A stretch of 64,000 bases of DNA from Paenibacillus aestuarii (GTDB taxonomy: Bacteria; Bacillota; Bacilli; Paenibacillales; NBRC-103111), in the NCBI RefSeq assembly GCF_027789125.1, contig NZ_JAQFVF010000048.1:24507-88506 (forward strand), in the 5' to 3' direction. Below the pieces are notes generated by a model. It was not told the DNA's origin. It did not search any database and saw nothing but the letters and a program-made list of their open reading frames with translations. Shown here one piece after another: positions 7,987-16,769 of this stretch. The translations under genes and the position numbers were made by a program. The stretch's first letter is position 1. Each line of letters begins with the position of its first letter.

Positions 7987-9312
7987 TTGGCTAGACCTAT
8001 TATTGCTATTGTTGGCCGACCGAATGTCGGCAAATCCACGATATTTAATCGGATTATAGGCGATCGCCTGGCGATTGTGGAAGATAGACCGGGAGTTACT
8101 CGCGATAGATTGTATGGCATCGGTGAATGGCTGAATCAATCGTTCAGCGTCATTGATACGGGCGGTATTGAGATTGATGATGAAGATGCGATTCTTAAAT
8201 CTGTGCGGGTTCAGGCAGAGCTCGCGATTGAAGAAGCGGACGTGATTATTTTCATGGTGGATGCCAAAGCGGGCGTCACACCGTCAGATGAAGAAGTTGC
8301 ACAGCTGCTGTTCCGTTCGAAAAAGCCGGTTGTTCTAGCCGTGAACAAAGTGGACAATCTGCAGCGTCAGGATGAGATTTATGAGTTTTATTCGTTAGGC
8401 TTCGGGGATCCGATCGCGATATCGGGCTCGCATGGCATCGGTATCGGCGATATGCTGGAAGCTGCATGCGCGCATTTTCCGGATAAGAAAGATGAAGAGT
8501 ACGGCGAGGAAGTGATCAAATTCGCTTTGATCGGCCGTCCAAACGTAGGGAAATCGTCCTTGACCAATGCGATTCTCGGCGAAGAGCGCGTGATTGTCAG
8601 CGACATCGCCGGCACGACCCGTGATGCAATTGATACACCGTTTGAGCGTGACGGTCAAAAGTATGTCATCATCGACACCGCAGGTATGCGCAAACGGGGC
8701 AAAGTGTACGAGAATACGGAGAAGTACAGCGTCATGCGGGCGATGAAAGCGATTGAGCGCGCTGATGTGATTCTGATCGTCATCGACGGGCATGAAGGCA
8801 TCATTGAGCAGGACAAGCATATCGCCGGTTATGCGCATGAAGCGGGAAAAGCCGCGATCTTCGTGGTGAATAAATGGGACATCGTGGACAAGGATGACAA
8901 AACGATGCACCAATTCACCCAGAAGATTCGTGACCACTTCCTGTTCATGACGTATGCGCCTGTCGTGTTCGTATCCGCCAAAACAACGCAGCGCCTGCAT
9001 AAACTGCTGCCGGTCGTTATGCAAGTGGCGGAAAACCATGCGCTGCGCATCCAAACGCATGTCCTGAACGACGTCGTCTCGGACGCTGTCGCCTACAACC
9101 CGCCGCCGACAGATAAAGGCAAGCGACTGCGCATTAACTATGCGACACAAGTGGCTGTGAAGCCTCCTGTGTTCGTACTGTTTGTGAATGAACCGGAGCT
9201 TATGCATTTCTCCTATGAGCGTTATTTGGATAACCGAATCCGCGCCGCTTTTGGGTTTGAAGGTACTCCAATCCGAATCCTGAGCCGCAGAAAATCTTCG
9301 GATGATGAATAA
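7987..9312 (+). CDS. der: Ribosome biogenesis GTPase Der (EngA)
   Basis: Double-GTPase needed for 50S subunit maturation. Two G domains are visible: GRPNVGKST at residues 10-18 and GRPNVGKSS near residue 183, with matching DTGG/DTAG and NKVD/NKWD motifs, followed by a C-terminal KH-like domain. I set the start at TTG 7987 (441 residues): GGGAGTG lies 8 nt upstream and the protein then begins [10 protein letters not shown] as in the family; the frame stays open back to 7909 but with non-homologous residues. In Paenibacillus-type genomes der is followed by plsY and gpsA, as here. Confidence 0.97.
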   Translation: MARPIIAIVGRPNVGKSTIFNRIIGDRLAIVEDRPGVTRDRLYGIGEWLNQSFSVIDTGGIEIDDEDAILKSVRVQAELAIEEADVIIFMVDAKAGVTPSDEEVAQLLFRSKKPVVLAVNKVDNLQRQDEIYEFYSLGFGDPIAISGSHGIGIGDMLEAACAHFPDKKDEEYGEEVIKFALIGRPNVGKSSLTNAILGEERVIVSDIAGTTRDAIDTPFERDGQKYVIIDTAGMRKRGKVYENTEKYSVMRAMKAIERADVILIVIDGHEGIIEQDKHIAGYAHEAGKAAIFVVNKWDIVDKDDKTMHQFTQKIRDHFLFMTYAPVVFVSAKTTQRLHKLLPVVMQVAENHALRIQTHVLNDVVSDAVAYNPPPTDKGKRLRINYATQVAVKPPVFVLFVNEPELMHFSYERYLDNRIRAAFGFEGTPIRILSRRKSSDDE

Positions 9313-9348
9313 TTAAAGAAATGCCAAACACAAAGGAGGTCGTATTGT

Positions 9349-9951
9349 TTGTATTCCATCATTAGCATTGTGGTGAGTTATTTATTAGGTTCCATTAGCT
9401 TTAGTTATTTATTCGGCAAATGGATCAAAGGCATCGACATCCGCAAGCATGGAAGCGGCAACGCAGGCGCTACGAACACGCTGCGCGTGCTCGGCAAGGG
9501 GCCGGCCATCATGGTTCTGCTCCTTGATGCCATCAAAGGCGTTGTCGCCGTACTGCTCGGCCAGTGGGCTTCTCCAGGCACGGAAGGCATGTGGATCCCC
9601 GTTCTTTGCGGTTTGGCGGCCATCATTGGCCACAACTGGCCGATTTATTTCGGCTTCCGCGGTGGTAAGGGCATCGCGACAACGATCGGCGTCATGGCGA
9701 CACTCTGCTTCATTCCAACGTTGATTGCCGGCTTGGCGGCCATCGTGATCATCGCGATTACAAGATTCGTTTCGCTCGGTTCCCTTATTCTTACAGCACT
9801 TTTACCTTTTCTCTTGTGGGGGATGGACCGGCCGGTACCAATTCTGTTGATTAGCATCTTGCTGTGCATTTTCGCCATCGTGCGCCATCGGACCAACATT
9901 GTGAAGCTCATCCAAGGGAAAGAAAACAAACTGGGGCAAAAACGCGCCTAA
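9349..9951 (+). CDS. plsY: Glycerol-3-phosphate acyltransferase PlsY
   Basis: Membrane enzyme that transfers the acyl group from acyl phosphate to glycerol-3-phosphate, the first step of phosphatidate synthesis. The 200-residue protein has about five membrane helices and the family motifs GSGNAGATN (near residue 36) and GHNWPIYFGFRGGKG (near residue 93). Start is TTG 9349 with AAAGGAGGT at 9332-9340. Placing it before gpsA, which makes its substrate, is functionally logical; B. subtilis keeps plsY elsewhere. Confidence 0.95.
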   Translation: MYSIISIVVSYLLGSISFSYLFGKWIKGIDIRKHGSGNAGATNTLRVLGKGPAIMVLLLDAIKGVVAVLLGQWASPGTEGMWIPVLCGLAAIIGHNWPIYFGFRGGKGIATTIGVMATLCFIPTLIAGLAAIVIIAITRFVSLGSLILTALLPFLLWGMDRPVPILLISILLCIFAIVRHRTNIVKLIQGKENKLGQKRA

Positions 9952-9984
9952 AACAGCAGGGGTTAAAGGGGAGGTTGAAGTTCC

Positions 9985-11028
9985 ATGTCGAACAAAGTAT
10001 CCGTGCTTGTTGCTGGCAGTTGGGGAACGGCACTAGCCTCTGTTCTCGCAGATAACGGCAAAAAGGTGCTGTTATGGTCGCGCAATGAGCAGCAAGTTCA
10101 GGAAATCAATCAACAACATACGAACGCGCGTTTCCTACCTGGCGTCGAGCTTTCGCCGCTTATTGTGGCGACGAACTCACTCCAGGAAGCGGTCGAGGAT
10201 GCGGAAGCCGTTGTCATGGTCGTACCTTCGGCAGGGATGCGTGAGGTTGCCTCACAAATTCGCCCGTTTCTGAAGCAAGACGCGTTGTTGATTCACGCGA
10301 CCAAAGGCTTTGAAACCGGGACACTGAAGCGGATGACGGAAGTGCTCATCGATGAGCTGCCCGAAATGGATCCTGCGCGCCTCGTGGTCTTATCCGGGCC
10401 AAGTCACGCAGAGGAAGTGATCCGCAAAAGCCCGACCACGGTCGTTGTTGCCGCGCAAAATTTGGAAGCGGCGGAAGCGGCGCAGGATTTGCTGATCAAC
10501 AGCTACTTCCGAGTGTACACGAACCCTGATGTAGCGGGTGTTGAAGTGGGCGGCGCGCTCAAAAATATTATCGGGCTCAGCGCCGGACTGATCGACGGGC
10601 TTGGCTTCGGCGATAATGCGAAGGCGGCGCTCATCACGAGAGGGCTCGCGGAAATTACCCGGCTGGGCACCCGTATGGGCGCGAACCCGCTCACCTTCGC
10701 CGGGCTTGCCGGCATCGGCGACTTGATCGCGACGTGCACGAGCAAGCACAGCCGGAACTGGCGAGCCGGATATAAGCTGGGGCAGGGCTTCCCGCTTGAT
10801 GCGGTGCTCGCTGATATGGGCATGGTGGTCGAAGGCGTGAAGACGACCAAGAATGCGCATGAGCTCTCCCGGCGCCTGCAGGTCACGATGCCGATTACGG
10901 ACGAGCTCTTCAACGTGATGTTTGCCGGTAAATCGCCTAAATTGGCCGCTCAAGATTTGATGGGACGCGTCAGAACCCATGAAATCGAAGAAAACGCCTT
11001 TGACGCAGCGACAAAATGGCAGGGGTAG
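9985..11028 (+). CDS. gpsA: Glycerol-3-phosphate dehydrogenase [NAD(P)+]
   Basis: Reduces dihydroxyacetone phosphate to sn-glycerol-3-phosphate for phospholipid synthesis. 347 residues, normal. The N-terminal Rossmann motif reads VAGSWGTAL, so the first Gly of the usual GAGSWGTAL is Val here. Catalytic-core segments GPSHAEEV, VGGALKNIIGL and GDLIATCTSKHSRN are all present. ATG 9985 follows a GGGGAGG site. The gene lies 33 bp after plsY and is probably co-transcribed with it. Confidence 0.96.
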   Translation: MSNKVSVLVAGSWGTALASVLADNGKKVLLWSRNEQQVQEINQQHTNARFLPGVELSPLIVATNSLQEAVEDAEAVVMVVPSAGMREVASQIRPFLKQDALLIHATKGFETGTLKRMTEVLIDELPEMDPARLVVLSGPSHAEEVIRKSPTTVVVAAQNLEAAEAAQDLLINSYFRVYTNPDVAGVEVGGALKNIIGLSAGLIDGLGFGDNAKAALITRGLAEITRLGTRMGANPLTFAGLAGIGDLIATCTSKHSRNWRAGYKLGQGFPLDAVLADMGMVVEGVKTTKNAHELSRRLQVTMPITDELFNVMFAGKSPKLAAQDLMGRVRTHEIEENAFDAATKWQG

Positions 11029-11105
11029 CCTACACCACATGATGTCCCGACTCATACTATACCTTAGACGCTTTTGGTCACATGAGGTATAGGGAGGCGA
11101 CATCC

Positions 11106-11390
11106 TTGACGAAAAAAGATATATCGAAAGACGTATTAAACGTAGTGAAAAAGAAAACGGGCAAAACCGTTACACCTCAAGATATTCAAAAAATCGCCAG
11201 CGGTGTGAAACCGTCGACGTTGCAGAGCGAGGCGCAGCTTCGCCAGTTGATTAAGCAGGTTTCCGGTCTTGTAAACGTCAAAGTATCCGAAGAGACGGTC
11301 AATGAGATCGTGCAGGCTGTGAAAAGCAGCAAGCTGGATATGAACAACATGCAGCAGTTGATGAGCATGATGCTCGGTAAGAACAAGTAG
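11106..11390 (+). CDS. Stage VI sporulation protein F-like protein
   Basis: A 94-residue, lysine-rich, all-helical protein that resembles the SpoVIF family (a spore coat assembly factor in B. subtilis), judged from its size and the LRQLIKQVSGLVNVKVSEE segment. The start is TTG 11106: AGGGAGG (11091-11097) lies 8 nt upstream, whereas ATG 11082 has none. In Paenibacillus-type genomes such a gene sits between gpsA and the DUF2768 gene. It ends in a strong terminator. Confidence 0.7.
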   Translation: MTKKDISKDVLNVVKKKTGKTVTPQDIQKIASGVKPSTLQSEAQLRQLIKQVSGLVNVKVSEETVNEIVQAVKSSKLDMNNMQQLMSMMLGKNK

Positions 11391-11427
11391 CATAAAGGGG
11401 AGTTTAATCCCCTTTATGCTTTTTTTC
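11390..11427 (+). terminator. Intrinsic terminator after the spoVIF-like gene
   Basis: Perfect 11-bp stem GCATAAAGGGG / CCCCTTTATGC (11390-11400 with 11409-11419), 8-nt loop, then eight T. Confidence 0.92.
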
Positions 11428-11432
11428 TGCCC

Positions 11433-11444
11433 TTATGCTATAAT
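11433..11444 (+). promoter_or_regulatory. Extended -10 promoter for the yphE-yphF gene group
   Basis: TTATGCTATAAT: perfect TATAAT at 11439-11444 with TGC extension and no good -35. The identical 12-mer occurs in two other intergenic regions of this window (18659, 37280). Confidence 0.6.
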
Positions 11445-11487
11445 TAGCGGAGAAATTTGTCGCACCAAGCGCGAAGGAGTAGTGGAA

Positions 11488-11667
11488 ATGTCAAGTTTAG
11501 ACAAAATGTGGGCATCCTTTGTGGCGATTGGACTTATGGTCGTAGCCTCTCTTCTCATTTCTTATGCCAGAACTCGCACGACGGGGGCGCTGCGGACGAT
11601 TTTGTCGACCATCGCCTTTTTGCTTTTTATTCCAATTTTAGTGTACATGCTGCTATCGATGCTATAG
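11488..11667 (+). CDS. yphE: Small membrane protein, YphE/DUF2768 family
   Basis: A 59-residue protein with two hydrophobic helices (about 8-25 and 36-58) joined by a basic YARTRTTG loop. It sits where B. subtilis has yphE, between gpsA and yphF. ATG 11488 has GAAGGAG 10 nt upstream; the frame is open back to 11416 but that stretch overlaps the terminator and promoter. Function unknown; its synteny with spoIVA is conserved in spore formers. Confidence 0.8.
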   Translation: MSSLDKMWASFVAIGLMVVASLLISYARTRTTGALRTILSTIAFLLFIPILVYMLLSML

Positions 11668-11685
11668 TTAGTTGGGGGACGAAAA

Positions 11686-11979
11686 ATGCTAGAATTAAAA
11701 ACACGCAAAATGACGACATCCGTAGAGACAGATACCGGGCTTACGATACTCGATCATGCCTTAAAGCATAACGTTGAATGGGGCTTTTCCTGCACAAGAG
11801 GGACTTGTGCCAGATGCCGTTGTTACATTGCAGCCGGGCGGGAGCTGCTTGCCGCTCCGACGGAGGCCGAGGAAGACCGGCTGGAGCCTGAAGAGCTTGA
11901 GCAAGGCTACCGGCTAGCCTGTCAATGCGTTGTGAAACAGAACGGTGACATCGCCGTGACACACAAGCCATACTTCTAG
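11686..11979 (+). CDS. [2Fe-2S] ferredoxin, plant type
   Basis: A 97-residue protein with the plant-type ferredoxin cysteine pattern: C-TRGT-C-AR-C near residues 36-44 and a fourth Cys in YRLACQC near residue 78. It should bind one [2Fe-2S] cluster and carry single electrons in the cytosol; the partner is not evident. ATG 11686 follows a GGGGG run. A second ferredoxin of the same class lies 0.65 kb downstream, with a nucleotidyltransferase-like gene between them. Confidence 0.9.
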   Translation: MLELKTRKMTTSVETDTGLTILDHALKHNVEWGFSCTRGTCARCRCYIAAGRELLAAPTEAEEDRLEPEELEQGYRLACQCVVKQNGDIAVTHKPYF

Positions 11980-12023
11980 TGTCTGCTGTGGAAACTATAA
12001 GTCGAATGGAAGGTGTTGGCGTT

Positions 12024-12608
12024 ATGTCCCTGCTAGAACCTATGTTGCCGGCGATCAACAAGCTGAGCGCCGAGCTCCGCAGCGTCGACGCCAAATGGCT
12101 GATCGGCGGGAGCTGCGGGCTCGTCATGCACGAAATCGATACGCTCCGCAGTCCGAGAGATCTGGATCTCTATGTAGATGGGGGCGATATTCCCGCGATA
12201 CATACAGCTCTTGCCCAATTTGCCGTTGATGAGCCGGCTTACAGCGAAACACCGATCTATGCGTCTACGCTGAGCCACTACGAGATTTTGGGGGCAACCA
12301 TCGAGCTCGTCGGCGATTTTCGCGTCCAGGCACTCGATTCGGTGTACACGATCGAAGCAACTTACCTCTGGGAGCACCACGGGATCGAACTCCCGCTTGA
12401 GGGACTCGCTCATCACGTGAAGATGATGCCGCTCGCGCACGAGCTCATCTTTAATGTGCTGCGTGAGCGCCCTGACCGCTATGAAGCGATTGCGCAGGCG
12501 ATGCGCCGAAGTCCAGAACGGCACATGCCTGCGCTGCACGATTTGCTGAAGCGGAACCGGATGGGCAGCGAGTTCTGCAGCCGTCTGGAACGTTTATTTC
12601 AAAACTAA
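12024..12608 (+). CDS. Nucleotidyltransferase-fold protein
   Basis: A 194-residue protein with a minimal nucleotidyltransferase signature: WLIGGSCGLVMH (GGS motif) followed by SPRDLDLYV, giving the paired acidic residues (DLD) near residues 49-51. The third catalytic acid is probably in TIELVGDF. ATG 12024 has AAGGTG 8 nt upstream; the frame is open back to a GTG at 11979. Family resemblance is to stand-alone MNT-type proteins; the substrate is unknown. No antitoxin-like partner is adjacent; both neighbours are ferredoxins. Confidence 0.65.
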   Translation: MSLLEPMLPAINKLSAELRSVDAKWLIGGSCGLVMHEIDTLRSPRDLDLYVDGGDIPAIHTALAQFAVDEPAYSETPIYASTLSHYEILGATIELVGDFRVQALDSVYTIEATYLWEHHGIELPLEGLAHHVKMMPLAHELIFNVLRERPDRYEAIAQAMRRSPERHMPALHDLLKRNRMGSEFCSRLERLFQN

Positions 12609-12626
12609 TGTGGGGCGAGGTACACC

Positions 12627-12974
12627 ATGTCTCAACTCGATGTGCATTTTTGGCCTGATAACAAACATATTCAAGTTCGGCCAGGCACCACACTGCTGGA
12701 TGCAGGGCGGCGTGCCAAAGCGCAAATCCGCACGCGCTGTGACGGCAAGGCGGCTTGTCTGATGTGCAAAGTGATCGTGAAGGATCAGAGCGGCTTAGCG
12801 CCACTGAATAATAATGAAAAGTTCAAGCTGGGGTCGCAAGCGGATGAAGGCTATCGGCTCGCCTGTCAAGCTAGAGTCGTAGGAGCGGTCACTGTCGAAG
12901 TGCCGGAAGACCCGCTCAAAGCGGCGATCCGCAAGCAGCTTGCCAAGCAGGCTGAGGATGACGATTTATTTTAA
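12627..12974 (+). CDS. Second [2Fe-2S] ferredoxin-like protein
   Basis: A 115-residue protein with cysteines in C-DGKAA-C-LM-C (about residues 38-47) and a distal YRLACQA, so one more residue than usual separates the first two cysteines. A charged tail (KQLAKQAEDDDLF) extends past the fold. It is clearly related to the ferredoxin at 11686 and probably arose by old duplication. It follows the nucleotidyltransferase-like gene by 18 bp and is likely in the same transcript. The redox partner is not identifiable. Confidence 0.82.
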   Translation: MSQLDVHFWPDNKHIQVRPGTTLLDAGRRAKAQIRTRCDGKAACLMCKVIVKDQSGLAPLNNNEKFKLGSQADEGYRLACQARVVGAVTVEVPEDPLKAAIRKQLAKQAEDDDLF

Positions 12975-12993
12975 AAGTTAGGATGGTTCAGCA

Positions 12994-13743
12994 GTGACAT
13001 TACAACGATTTCAAATTTTTGGAAAATGGCTAAGCGCTGCGATATGCCTTGTGCTGCTGCTTACCGGATGTGCGTACCCGAAGGAATTGCGCAAAGAGAA
13101 TCAGATCAATCCGGCGGAATTTATTACGGTGGTTCAGCAAGCGGTTGATCAATTCCACGACAAGAGCGGTGTGCTCCCTATTAAAAATAGCGAGATGACC
13201 ACGCCGTTATATGAAAAATACGTCATCGATTTCGCCAAGCTGCAAAAGTCGCATCTGCTTAGCAGTGTGCCGGCCAATGCATTTGAGAGCGGTGGCATCT
13301 TCATGTATGTGCTTGTCGATGTCGAGGTGAAGCCGACTGTGAAGCTGATGGATCTATCCGCCTATCAGAGCGTGGACGACGTGCAGAAGAAGATGGATGA
13401 GTACAAATTGAAGCACAACGGTGAGCTGCCCAAGGGCGTAGCGATCAACGATAAATTTGATTATGTGGATTTCAACGAGCTGGGCATGAAAGCCCCTGAA
13501 GTGAAATCCGATTACAGCAGGCCTAATTTGATTACTTATATGGTGAATAAGCAAACAGGCAAAGTCGCGATTGATTATGGCATGGATCTGATGAAAATGG
13601 TGGAGAGCGGCTCGCTGAAAGGCTCGCTTAAGCCGGATCAGGATCTGCGCGAATTGTTGGTTGCGAAATCCTATTTTGTACCGATCCGCAGCTATGCGTA
13701 CTACTGGCAGAACGATCAGCCGATGCCACAGGATATTGAATAG
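12994..13743 (+). CDS. yphF: Lipoprotein, YphF-like
   Basis: A 249-residue secreted lipoprotein: basic N-terminus, hydrophobic core AAICLVLLL and lipobox LTGC with the Cys near residue 26. The mature part is soluble and of unknown function. It lies directly before spoIVA, the yphF position in B. subtilis (DUF3939 family as I remember). Start is GTG 12994 with an AGGATGG site. It is followed by a strong terminator, which separates it from spoIVA. Confidence 0.8.
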   Translation: MTLQRFQIFGKWLSAAICLVLLLTGCAYPKELRKENQINPAEFITVVQQAVDQFHDKSGVLPIKNSEMTTPLYEKYVIDFAKLQKSHLLSSVPANAFESGGIFMYVLVDVEVKPTVKLMDLSAYQSVDDVQKKMDEYKLKHNGELPKGVAINDKFDYVDFNELGMKAPEVKSDYSRPNLITYMVNKQTGKVAIDYGMDLMKMVESGSLKGSLKPDQDLRELLVAKSYFVPIRSYAYYWQNDQPMPQDIE

Positions 13744-13750
13744 ACAGACG

Positions 13751-13790
13751 AACCTCCTACGTGAGCAACGTAAGAGGTTTTATTTTTTTT
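13751..13790 (+). terminator. Intrinsic terminator after yphF
   Basis: AACCTCCTACGT / ACGTAAGAGGTT stem (one mismatch), loop GAGCA, then a T-rich tract ending in eight T. Confidence 0.9.
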
Positions 13791-13910
13791 CAGAATATCA
13801 GAATCGGCAGCCACATATATTCTTCAATGGCGATACTTTGACGTTCGTTCAAAGGTTCGATGTGCTTCTAACGGAAATGTGGGCTGCGAAAAAAAGATAT
13901 TGCGCATCTA

Positions 13911-13938
13911 TCATATTTCTATCGAACGTACATATATT
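13911..13938 (+). promoter_or_regulatory. Candidate sigma-E-type promoter for spoIVA
   Basis: TCATATTT (13911-13918), 12-bp spacer, CATATATT (13931-13938), resembling the sigma-E boxes (ATA-rich -35 and CATACANT -10). spoIVA is a classic mother-cell sigma-E gene in B. subtilis. The start would be about 125 nt upstream of the coding region. The rest of the 325-bp gap (13744-14068) holds the yphF terminator and no other gene. Confidence 0.5.
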
Positions 13939-14068
13939 TCTTACTAGTCCAAATAGGTGAGCGTTTGATCAAAAAAAGAAAGATCAAAAGTCCCTATATG
14001 ATGTACGAGTAGTCAATTGTAACCGTCATTATGCGTCAGTTGACGACCAAACTGTAGGAGGGATTCTC

Positions 14069-15547
14069 TTGGAGAAAGTGGATATCTTTAAGGACATTGC
14101 AGAACGGACGGGAGGGGACATTTACCTGGGCGTTGTCGGCGCAGTCCGGACAGGAAAATCAACCTTTATTAAACGTTTTGTGGAATCTGTAGTGCTTCCG
14201 AACATTCAAAGCGAAGCGGATAGGATCCGGGCTACCGATGAACTCCCGCAGAGCGCTGCTGGCCGCACGATTATGACAACTGAGCCTAAATTCGTGCCGA
14301 ACACGGCCGTTCAAATTTCAGTTGCCGAAGGACTAAATGTCAATGTCCGGCTGGTCGACTGCGTAGGCTATGCCGTAGATGGCGCCAAAGGCTACGAGGA
14401 TGAAAACGGACCGCGTATGATCAATACGCCTTGGTTCGACGAGCCGATCCCGTTCCAGGAAGCAGCGGAGATCGGGACGCGCAAAGTGATTCAAGAGCAC
14501 TCGACGCTCGGTGTCGTCGTGACGACTGATGGCACGATCTCTGACATTCCGAGATCTTCCTATGTCCTCGCTGAGGAGCGGGTCATCAACGAGCTGAAGG
14601 AAGTCGGCAAGCCGTTTATCGTGATCATCAATTCGCAAAAGCCGAACGGCGAGCCTGCCCTCGAGCTGCGAAGCGAACTGCAAAGCCGTTACGACGTTCC
14701 TGTCGTGACGATGAGTGTAGCTAACGCAGGGGAAGAGGAAATGGTGTCCGTGCTGCGCGAGGTGCTCTACGAGTTCCCTGTGCATGAAGTAAACGTGAAC
14801 CTTCCAAGCTGGGTTATGGTTCTGGATGAAAATCACTGGCTGCGCGGACGTTTTGAGAATTCCGTCCGTGATACCGTGCAAGATATCCGCCGCCTGCGCG
14901 ATGTGGATCGGGTAGTCAGCCAATTCGGCGAATATGAATTTATCGAGCGGGCTGCCCTTGCCGGCATGAACATGGGGCAAGGTGTGGCGGAGATCGATCT
15001 GTACGCGCCAGATGAGCTGTATGACCGCATCCTCCAGGAAGTGGTCGGCGTTGAGATTCGCGGCAAGGATCACCTGCTGCAGCTGATGCAGGATTTCACC
15101 CATGCGAAGCGTGAATACGACCAATTCGCCGAGGCGCTGGAAATGGTGAAGACGACCGGCTACGGTATCGCGCCACCGACGCTGGCGGAGATGGCGCTCG
15201 ATGAGCCGGAGCTGATTCGCCAAGGCTCGCGATTCGGGGTGCGTCTGAAAGCGACTGCGCCGTCGATTCATATGATTCGCGTCGACGTCGAATCGGAATT
15301 CTCGCCGATTATCGGTACCGAGAAGCAAAGTGAAGAGCTGGTCCGCTATTTGATGCAGGACTTCGAGGACAATCCGCTCAAAATTTGGGAGTCCGATATA
15401 TTCGGCCGATCGCTGCATTCGATTGTTCGCGAAGGCATTCAAGGCAAGCTGGCGCAGATGCCGGATAATGCCCGCTACAAGCTCCAGGAGACGCTTGGCC
15501 GTATTATTAATGAAGGCTCCGGCGGCCTGATTGCTATCATTCTTTAA
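14069..15547 (+). CDS. spoIVA: Stage IV sporulation protein A, coat basement-layer ATPase
   Basis: SpoIVA polymerises with ATP hydrolysis on the forespore surface to form the platform for the spore coat. The 492-residue length is typical. Its P-loop GAVRTGKS is at residues 24-31, followed by the Walker-B-like DCVGYAVDG and the conserved GTDGTISDIPR-type segment (VTTDGTISDIPR here); the C-terminus ends with the conserved GSGGLIAIIL. Start is TTG 14069 with AGGAGGGA upstream. It stands alone between two terminators, with a sigma-E-like promoter upstream. Confidence 0.98.
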   Translation: MEKVDIFKDIAERTGGDIYLGVVGAVRTGKSTFIKRFVESVVLPNIQSEADRIRATDELPQSAAGRTIMTTEPKFVPNTAVQISVAEGLNVNVRLVDCVGYAVDGAKGYEDENGPRMINTPWFDEPIPFQEAAEIGTRKVIQEHSTLGVVVTTDGTISDIPRSSYVLAEERVINELKEVGKPFIVIINSQKPNGEPALELRSELQSRYDVPVVTMSVANAGEEEMVSVLREVLYEFPVHEVNVNLPSWVMVLDENHWLRGRFENSVRDTVQDIRRLRDVDRVVSQFGEYEFIERAALAGMNMGQGVAEIDLYAPDELYDRILQEVVGVEIRGKDHLLQLMQDFTHAKREYDQFAEALEMVKTTGYGIAPPTLAEMALDEPELIRQGSRFGVRLKATAPSIHMIRVDVESEFSPIIGTEKQSEELVRYLMQDFEDNPLKIWESDIFGRSLHSIVREGIQGKLAQMPDNARYKLQETLGRIINEGSGGLIAIIL

Positions 15548-15580
15548 CAGCTATGGCAATGAAATGCCTTAGGAATAAGC

Positions 15581-15607
15581 AAAAAACACTCGTTAAGAGT
15601 GTTTTTT
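15581..15607 (+). terminator. Intrinsic terminator after spoIVA
   Basis: AAAAAACACTC / GAGTGTTTTTT perfect 11-bp stem with loop GTTAA; A-rich 5' arm makes it potentially bidirectional. Confidence 0.9.
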
Positions 15608-15651
15608 GTCGATTTTTAGCATAAAAACAAGTAGAATCTGCCGAGTGACAC

Positions 15652-15680
15652 TTGAAATTGCCGTCCCACTGTATTACTAT
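15652..15680 (+). promoter_or_regulatory. Sigma-A promoter for hup
   Basis: TTGAAA (15652-15657), 17-bp spacer, TACTAT (15675-15680). Start near 15687 gives a leader of about 130 nt before hup. Confidence 0.65.
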
Positions 15681-15817
15681 GGTTTTATTCGTCTGCTTTC
15701 AGTATCAAATTTTCACTCAGAAAATCCACGATTTTTTATAACTTCATGTATATTTTTTGATGAAACGGTGAAAACAGGAAGTAACGGAAGTAGAATTTTT
15801 GGGGGGAGGTGAATGGC

Positions 15818-16090
15818 ATGAATAAATCTGAATTGATTAACAAGGTTGCTGAAACCTCCGAGCTTTCCAAAAAAGATGCAACCAAAGCGGTTGATGCTGT
15901 TTTTGATGCAATCTCCGAAGCTCTTCAAAGCGGAGATAAGGTTCAACTCGTAGGATTCGGGAATTTTGAAGTTCGTGAACGTTCTGCTCGTAAAGGACGT
16001 AATCCGCAGACTGGTGATGAAATTGAAATTCCTGCAAGCAAAATTCCAGCTTTCAAACCTGGTAAAGCGCTTAGAGACGGCATTCAATAA
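15818..16090 (+). CDS. hup: DNA-binding protein HU
   Basis: Histone-like nucleoid protein; a 90-residue dimeric DNA bender. The HU signature [18 protein letters not shown] spans about residues 46-63. Start is ATG 15818, 6 nt after a very strong GGGGGGAGGTG site; GTG 15809 overlaps that site and is rejected. B. subtilis also has hbs right after spoIVA. It has its own promoter and terminator. Confidence 0.98.
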   Translation: MNKSELINKVAETSELSKKDATKAVDAVFDAISEALQSGDKVQLVGFGNFEVRERSARKGRNPQTGDEIEIPASKIPAFKPGKALRDGIQ

Positions 16091-16121
16091 TTGACTAGTT
16101 TCTACATACGATTGTCCTTCA

Positions 16122-16158
16122 AGCCGTAGCTGCAATGAGCAGTTACGGCTTTATTTAT
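16122..16158 (+). terminator. Intrinsic terminator after hup
   Basis: AGCCGTAGCTGC / GCAGTTACGGCT 12-bp stem (one G-T pair), loop AATGA, then TTTATTTATT. Confidence 0.85.
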
Positions 16159-16598
16159 TATCCTATTATTTCCACCAGACTCGAGAGAGTGCCTTGTCAT
16201 TTGATAAAGACTGGCCAAGTTATCGATTCGATTTTAACGATCTAGACACTTTACTAGAAAAATAGTGTTTTTTGTAAATCTAGTTTCAGTAATAGACTTC
16301 TTTGCATAACATTTAATACTCTTCCTTCGCGGTCTGCCATTGAATGGGGTAGGTAAGTTAGATGCATAATGTCAAAGAACCGTTTCGGCTAAAAGCAACG
16401 ATAACAATGGTACCTAAGAACTCGCTAAAAATGTGCAAATATAGTAGTAAGAATAACGTTAATAATTCGTTCAAATATATTGCGTGGGTGAGCCGTGATA
16501 TTGTATAATCAGGGAGCACGAAGGGGAATTTTGTCCATATTAAAATCCCTACAGCTTTGTTACGACTGGCTGTATAGCGTGGTAGTTTTCGTTAATAC
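16159..16598 (+). other. Gene-free stretch between hup and tRNA-Pro
   Basis: About 440 bp, AT-rich, no credible coding frame. It holds a possible weak terminator (around 16250-16277, CACT...AGTG then TTTTTTG), the promoter at 16480-16509 and an imperfect hairpin AGGGGAATTTT / AAAATCCCT (about 16521-16550) in the tRNA leader. I see nothing else. Confidence 0.6.
16480..16509 (+). promoter_or_regulatory. Sigma-A promoter upstream of tRNA-Pro
   Basis: TTGCGT (16480-16485), 18-bp spacer, perfect TATAAT (16504-16509). Start near 16516, about 80 nt before the tRNA. Confidence 0.65.
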
Positions 16599-16675
16599 CG
16601 GGGTATGGCGCAGCCTGGTAGCGCGCACCCTTGGGGTGGGTGAGGTCGCACGTTCGAATCGTGTTACTCCGACCA
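16599..16675 (+). tRNA. tRNA-Pro (anticodon GGG)
   Basis: 77 nt including encoded CCA. Acceptor CGGGGTA pairs with TACTCCG (one G-T); D arm GCGC...GCGC; anticodon stem CACCC/GGGTG around loop TTGGGGT gives anticodon GGG; the T arm contains GTTCGAATC. A terminator follows at once. Confidence 0.96.
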
Positions 16676-16680
16676 TGGGA

Positions 16681-16712
16681 AAGACATCGTCAAGCCGATG
16701 TCTTTTTCTTTT
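16681..16712 (+). terminator. Intrinsic terminator after tRNA-Pro
   Basis: AAGACATCG / CGATGTCTT perfect 9-bp stem, loop TCAAGC, followed by TTTCTTTT. Confidence 0.9.
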
Positions 16713-16769
16713 GCACGACTCCGTACCCTGCTTCGCGCTACTTTACAGAGATATTATAGGGGGAACAGC

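Noticed and set aside
8395..9207. 270-residue frame antisense to der
   Set aside because: Shadow frame; no ribosome site and composition typical of antisense codons.
14333..15442. 369-residue frame antisense to spoIVA
   Set aside because: Shadow of a strongly conserved gene; His/Arg-rich composition, no start signal.
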